Below, one piece after another: positions 34,037 to 35,813 of a DNA stretch of 35,813 nt. The notes beneath the pieces were generated by a model. It was not told where the DNA came from, did no database searches, and saw only the letters and a program-made list of their open reading frames with translations. The stretch spans positions 1 to 35,813 of the forward strand of contig CAZNJB010000033.1 in the NCBI GenBank assembly GCA_964573255.1, read 5' to 3'. Source of the stretch: CAYNUJ01 sp964573255. GTDB taxonomy: Bacteria > Bacteroidota > Ignavibacteria > Ignavibacteriales > Melioribacteraceae. How positions within the stretch are numbered: position 1 is the first letter of the stretch; each line of letters opens with the position of its first letter. Made by a program: the position numbers and the translations under genes.

Positions 34037-34786
34037 TTATACTGCAGCATAGTTGTTTTTAGTAACACCGCCGTTCACTTTTATAGTATAGCTTACTCTT
34101 ATTTCACCATTAATGTTTGCTGAGATCGACATTGCCATAAGAGTTGCCGTTCCAGTAATCTCTTTATTCGAAACCGCGCCGGTTTTGTAGACAATTGCAA
34201 AGGGCTTTTTGTCTCCAGGCATTAAGCCTAACCCTGTTTCAGTTACGCCGCCTTGCCACGTTCCGTCTATGCTGTATTTTTGAGCACCTTTCACTTCGCC
34301 TTGAATCGACATACTTTCGGGGCGAAAGTTTCCGGCAACCGATATTCCAGTAGCGAACGTTAAGGTAGCACTCTGTGCAGTTTGCAGAGGTATCTCACTC
34401 GAATCATCCTGAAGCCACAAATCGAGTTTCGATTTTCTTTCGGCAAAACCCGGTTCAAATTCCGTTCCGTCTCCACTTGTTCCTGAATCGGTTACGTCAA
34501 CTTCATCAAAAGTGACTTCGTAACTGGCATCTGTCACCCAGTAGTTTGCGGAATTAAAAAGGAAATTCATATTTTTCCCAACCTGAGCGATGCCGCCACT
34601 TTTAACAACACCTTCTATTTTTAATTCACGGGTAGCTCTTCCTACAACCGTTTCTTTCCCGTCCCCAGCAGTTGCTGAATCGGTTACGTCTGTAACATTG
34701 AACGCTTCATCCCAATTCGCTGATTGAATGTCGACGTCCGCGCCGTTCCATTTGAAGCTCATCAGTTTACCTAAAACTTTGCCCAT
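34037..34786 (-). CDS. Phage major tail (tube) protein
   Basis: This 249-residue protein should form the tail tube. Tube-protein motifs appear twice: VTDVTDSATAGDGKETVVGR (about 31-50) and DEVDVTDSGTSGDGTEFEPG (about 90-109). Each is followed by a strand like RELKIEGVV or KSKLDLWL. The C-terminal part has QKYSIDGTWQGGVTETG and VSYTIKVNGGV strands. The two motifs suggest an internal duplication; at the DNA level 16 bases are identical (34483-34498 and 34675-34690). AAGGAG lies 7 bases before the ATG. It is 12 bp downstream of the tail completion gene. Confidence 0.82.
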   Translation of the reverse strand: MGKVLGKLMSFKWNGADVDIQSANWDEAFNVTDVTDSATAGDGKETVVGRATRELKIEGVVKSGGIAQVGKNMNFLFNSANYWVTDASYEVTFDEVDVTDSGTSGDGTEFEPGFAERKSKLDLWLQDDSSEIPLQTAQSATLTFATGISVAGNFRPESMSIQGEVKGAQKYSIDGTWQGGVTETGLGLMPGDKKPFAIVYKTGAVSNKEITGTATLMAMSISANINGEIRVSYTIKVNGGVTKNNYAAV

Positions 34787-34798
34787 AATTTTCTCCTT

Positions 34799-35209
34799 TT
34801 ATTTTTTTTGTAATTGAATTTTATAATCTGCGGACCATTGCCAATTATTCAGCAAGGTTCTAATTTCACGCGGAACCGTAATTCGATCCACGCTTAAAAC
34901 ATACCAGTTTGTTAATGAAAGATTATTCTCGCATTCGTTAAATAAATCATCCAATTCTTTACCGATGTCATTTACTTCACTCGAACTTAAGTTATTGGAA
35001 TAAATTGAAAATTGAATAACTACATCTTCATATTTAGTGCCGCTGTCTCTATCTAGATCACCCGAAACAACTTGATAAACCACGTATGGATAGGTGATTG
35101 TTGTATCGGTGTTTTCAAAATAATAAAGCCTTCCACCTATTGCGGTTTTGAAAGCGTTATCGGAACCAACTAATAAATCAAATATTTTCTGTTTTAAGTC
35201 ATTATCCAC
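34799..35209 (-). CDS. DUF3168-like phage tail terminator/completion protein
   Basis: This is a 136-residue protein of the DUF3168 type, which caps or completes the tail and joins it to the head. The start DNDLKQKIFDLLVGSDNAF, then GGRLYYFENTDTTITYPYVVYQ and VVIQFSIYSNN match the family pattern. The GTG at 35209 is chosen: GGAG lies 10 bases upstream, it overlaps the gp10-like stop by 8 bases, and the family N-terminus begins here. An ATG at 35245 would add 12 residues without a ribosome site. Confidence 0.78.
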   Translation of the reverse strand: MDNDLKQKIFDLLVGSDNAFKTAIGGRLYYFENTDTTITYPYVVYQVVSGDLDRDSGTKYEDVVIQFSIYSNNLSSSEVNDIGKELDDLFNECENNLSLTNWYVLSVDRITVPREIRTLLNNWQWSADYKIQLQKK

Positions 35210-35690
35210 GAGCGAATATCTCCGTGATTTTATCAAGATTTTCATAAACAGCCGGCCGCAAATAAGGTTGAGCCGGCATGTTTACTTTACTAACAAGGAG
35301 AAACATTGGAATAATTTTTCTCCCGCCGGGGGTTTTGCGCGCAAGAATAGGATGAAGACCGTCTTTTTTTATCATAAATAAATCGTCAAAATCACTTGCT
35401 TGTTTATTCTTTGCGGACGGATGAATAGGAATCGTCAATGCCTTTTTCATAACAGGTTTAATTTCACCGCCGAGTTCCTGAATTGCCGCATATTCAGTAT
35501 TGGCAAGTATTCTTGCAAGCTGCTTTTCCGGCATTACTTCAAAATCAATTGAATTACGCAAATTGCCCAAATCTGCCGGAGTCTTTTTCCTAGCTTGCCC
35601 GGCGGCATACTCTCCAACGGCATATAAGCCGTCAACAATCTGCTGATCTATAAAAGAGTTCAATTTATTTTCATCGAATTCAAATTCCAA
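35202..35690 (-). CDS. HK97 gp10-like phage protein
   Basis: This is a 162-residue protein of the HK97-gp10_like family, a head-tail connection/neck protein. The family features are AAGQARKKTPADLGNLRNSI (about 29-48), YAAIQELGGEIKP and the C-terminal AQPYLRPAVYENLD. The start is TTG at 35690 with GGGAG 7 bases upstream. Two bases separate it from the upstream gene. It fits the normal siphovirus order gp10, tail completion, tube. Confidence 0.85.
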   Translation of the reverse strand: MEFEFDENKLNSFIDQQIVDGLYAVGEYAAGQARKKTPADLGNLRNSIDFEVMPEKQLARILANTEYAAIQELGGEIKPVMKKALTIPIHPSAKNKQASDFDDLFMIKKDGLHPILARKTPGGRKIIPMFLLVSKVNMPAQPYLRPAVYENLDKITEIFARG

Positions 35691-35692
35691 TT

Positions 35693-35813
35693 TTAACTCC
35701 CAATTAAACTAGCAATTGCAATTGCCACCGCCGCAATCGTTGTCCAGAACCAGTGATTAGAATAGAACGGCTGCGGTTTTTCGACTTCAATTGTTTTGTA
35801 AATTCTTTTTTCT
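35693..35813 (-). CDS. C-terminus of a small membrane protein (partial)
   Basis: Thirty-nine residues are visible before the TAA at 35693-35695: EKRIYKTIEVEKPQPFYSN followed by a hydrophobic helix WFWTTIAAVAIAIASLIG. The 5' end is beyond the window. The reading frame is open to the window edge and ends two bases before the gp10-like start, so it is probably the preceding gene of the same operon. No family is recognised. Confidence 0.5.
   Translation of the reverse strand, partial: EKRIYKTIEVEKPQPFYSNHWFWTTIAAVAIAIASLIGS

Noticed and set aside
29062..35813. Contractile-tail or tailocin cluster
   Set aside because: No sheath, baseplate wedge or spike genes are visible; the order gp10, completion, tube, G/G-T, tape measure fits a long non-contractile tail, and an att scar is present.

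Overview
The window looks like a chromosome segment from a low-GC Gram-negative bacterium of the Bacteroidota/Chlorobiota/Ignavibacteriota assemblage, most likely an Ignavibacteria-type organism. The main evidence is two secreted proteins ending in type IX secretion (T9SS) sorting domains of the NYPNPFNP type. Supporting evidence is the many lipoproteins and signal-peptide proteins ending in AQ, two sites matching the Bacteroidota-type promoter element TAnnTTTG, and TTG starts alongside recognisable Shine-Dalgarno sites. The taxon is an inference from these hallmarks.

Layout. 1-4685 (minus strand): a set of M14 carboxypeptidase, LysE-type exporter, EgtB and EgtD (EgtD runs off the window), i.e. 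the core of ergothioneine synthesis with an exporter translationally coupled to egtB. 4793-6706 (plus): an NhaC-type Na+/H+ antiporter and a small tail-anchored protein. 6696-13524 (minus): a tightly overlapping five-gene operon made of a GH18-type T9SS-secreted hydrolase, a tiny lipoprotein, two beta-propeller-like proteins and a T9SS-secreted N-acetylmuramoyl-L-alanine amidase, which looks like a surface or cell-wall remodelling unit. 13687-16002 (plus): ferritin, ribosomal protein L28 and a secreted M28 peptidase. 16198-26380: a DUF6600-like aromatic/basic protein, an M49-like lipoprotein peptidase, a single-cysteine thioredoxin-fold protein, a MORN plus double TonB_C protein, a YkuD-like L,D-transpeptidase, an OB-fold lipoprotein and a secreted PepF-like M3 peptidase. 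26630-27697: an isolated Ddl-like ATP-grasp ligase.

28214-28966 is the most unusual stretch. It is a tandem array of about 255-bp units, each holding a tRNA-like sequence (3' part of the D-arm, anticodon-like hairpin, T-arm and acceptor 3' strand, with no matching acceptor 5' strand) followed by a rho-independent terminator. A 100-N scaffold gap interrupts the third unit. The array ends at a clean 3' half of tRNA-Val(UAC), starting exactly at the anticodon loop, which I read as the attachment-site scar of a prophage.

29062-35813 (minus strand) is the tail module of a siphovirus-like prophage whose remainder lies outside the window. In transcription order it holds a partial small membrane protein, an HK97 gp10-like protein, a DUF3168-like tail completion protein, a major tail protein with an internal duplication, tail assembly chaperone G with a canonical A AAA AAG -1 frameshift site producing G-T, the tape measure protein, and two distal tail proteins that share an FCCH-like HGLSxGD module. 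No integrase, lysis or head genes are visible here. An intact tRNA-Val is expected at the far end of the prophage.
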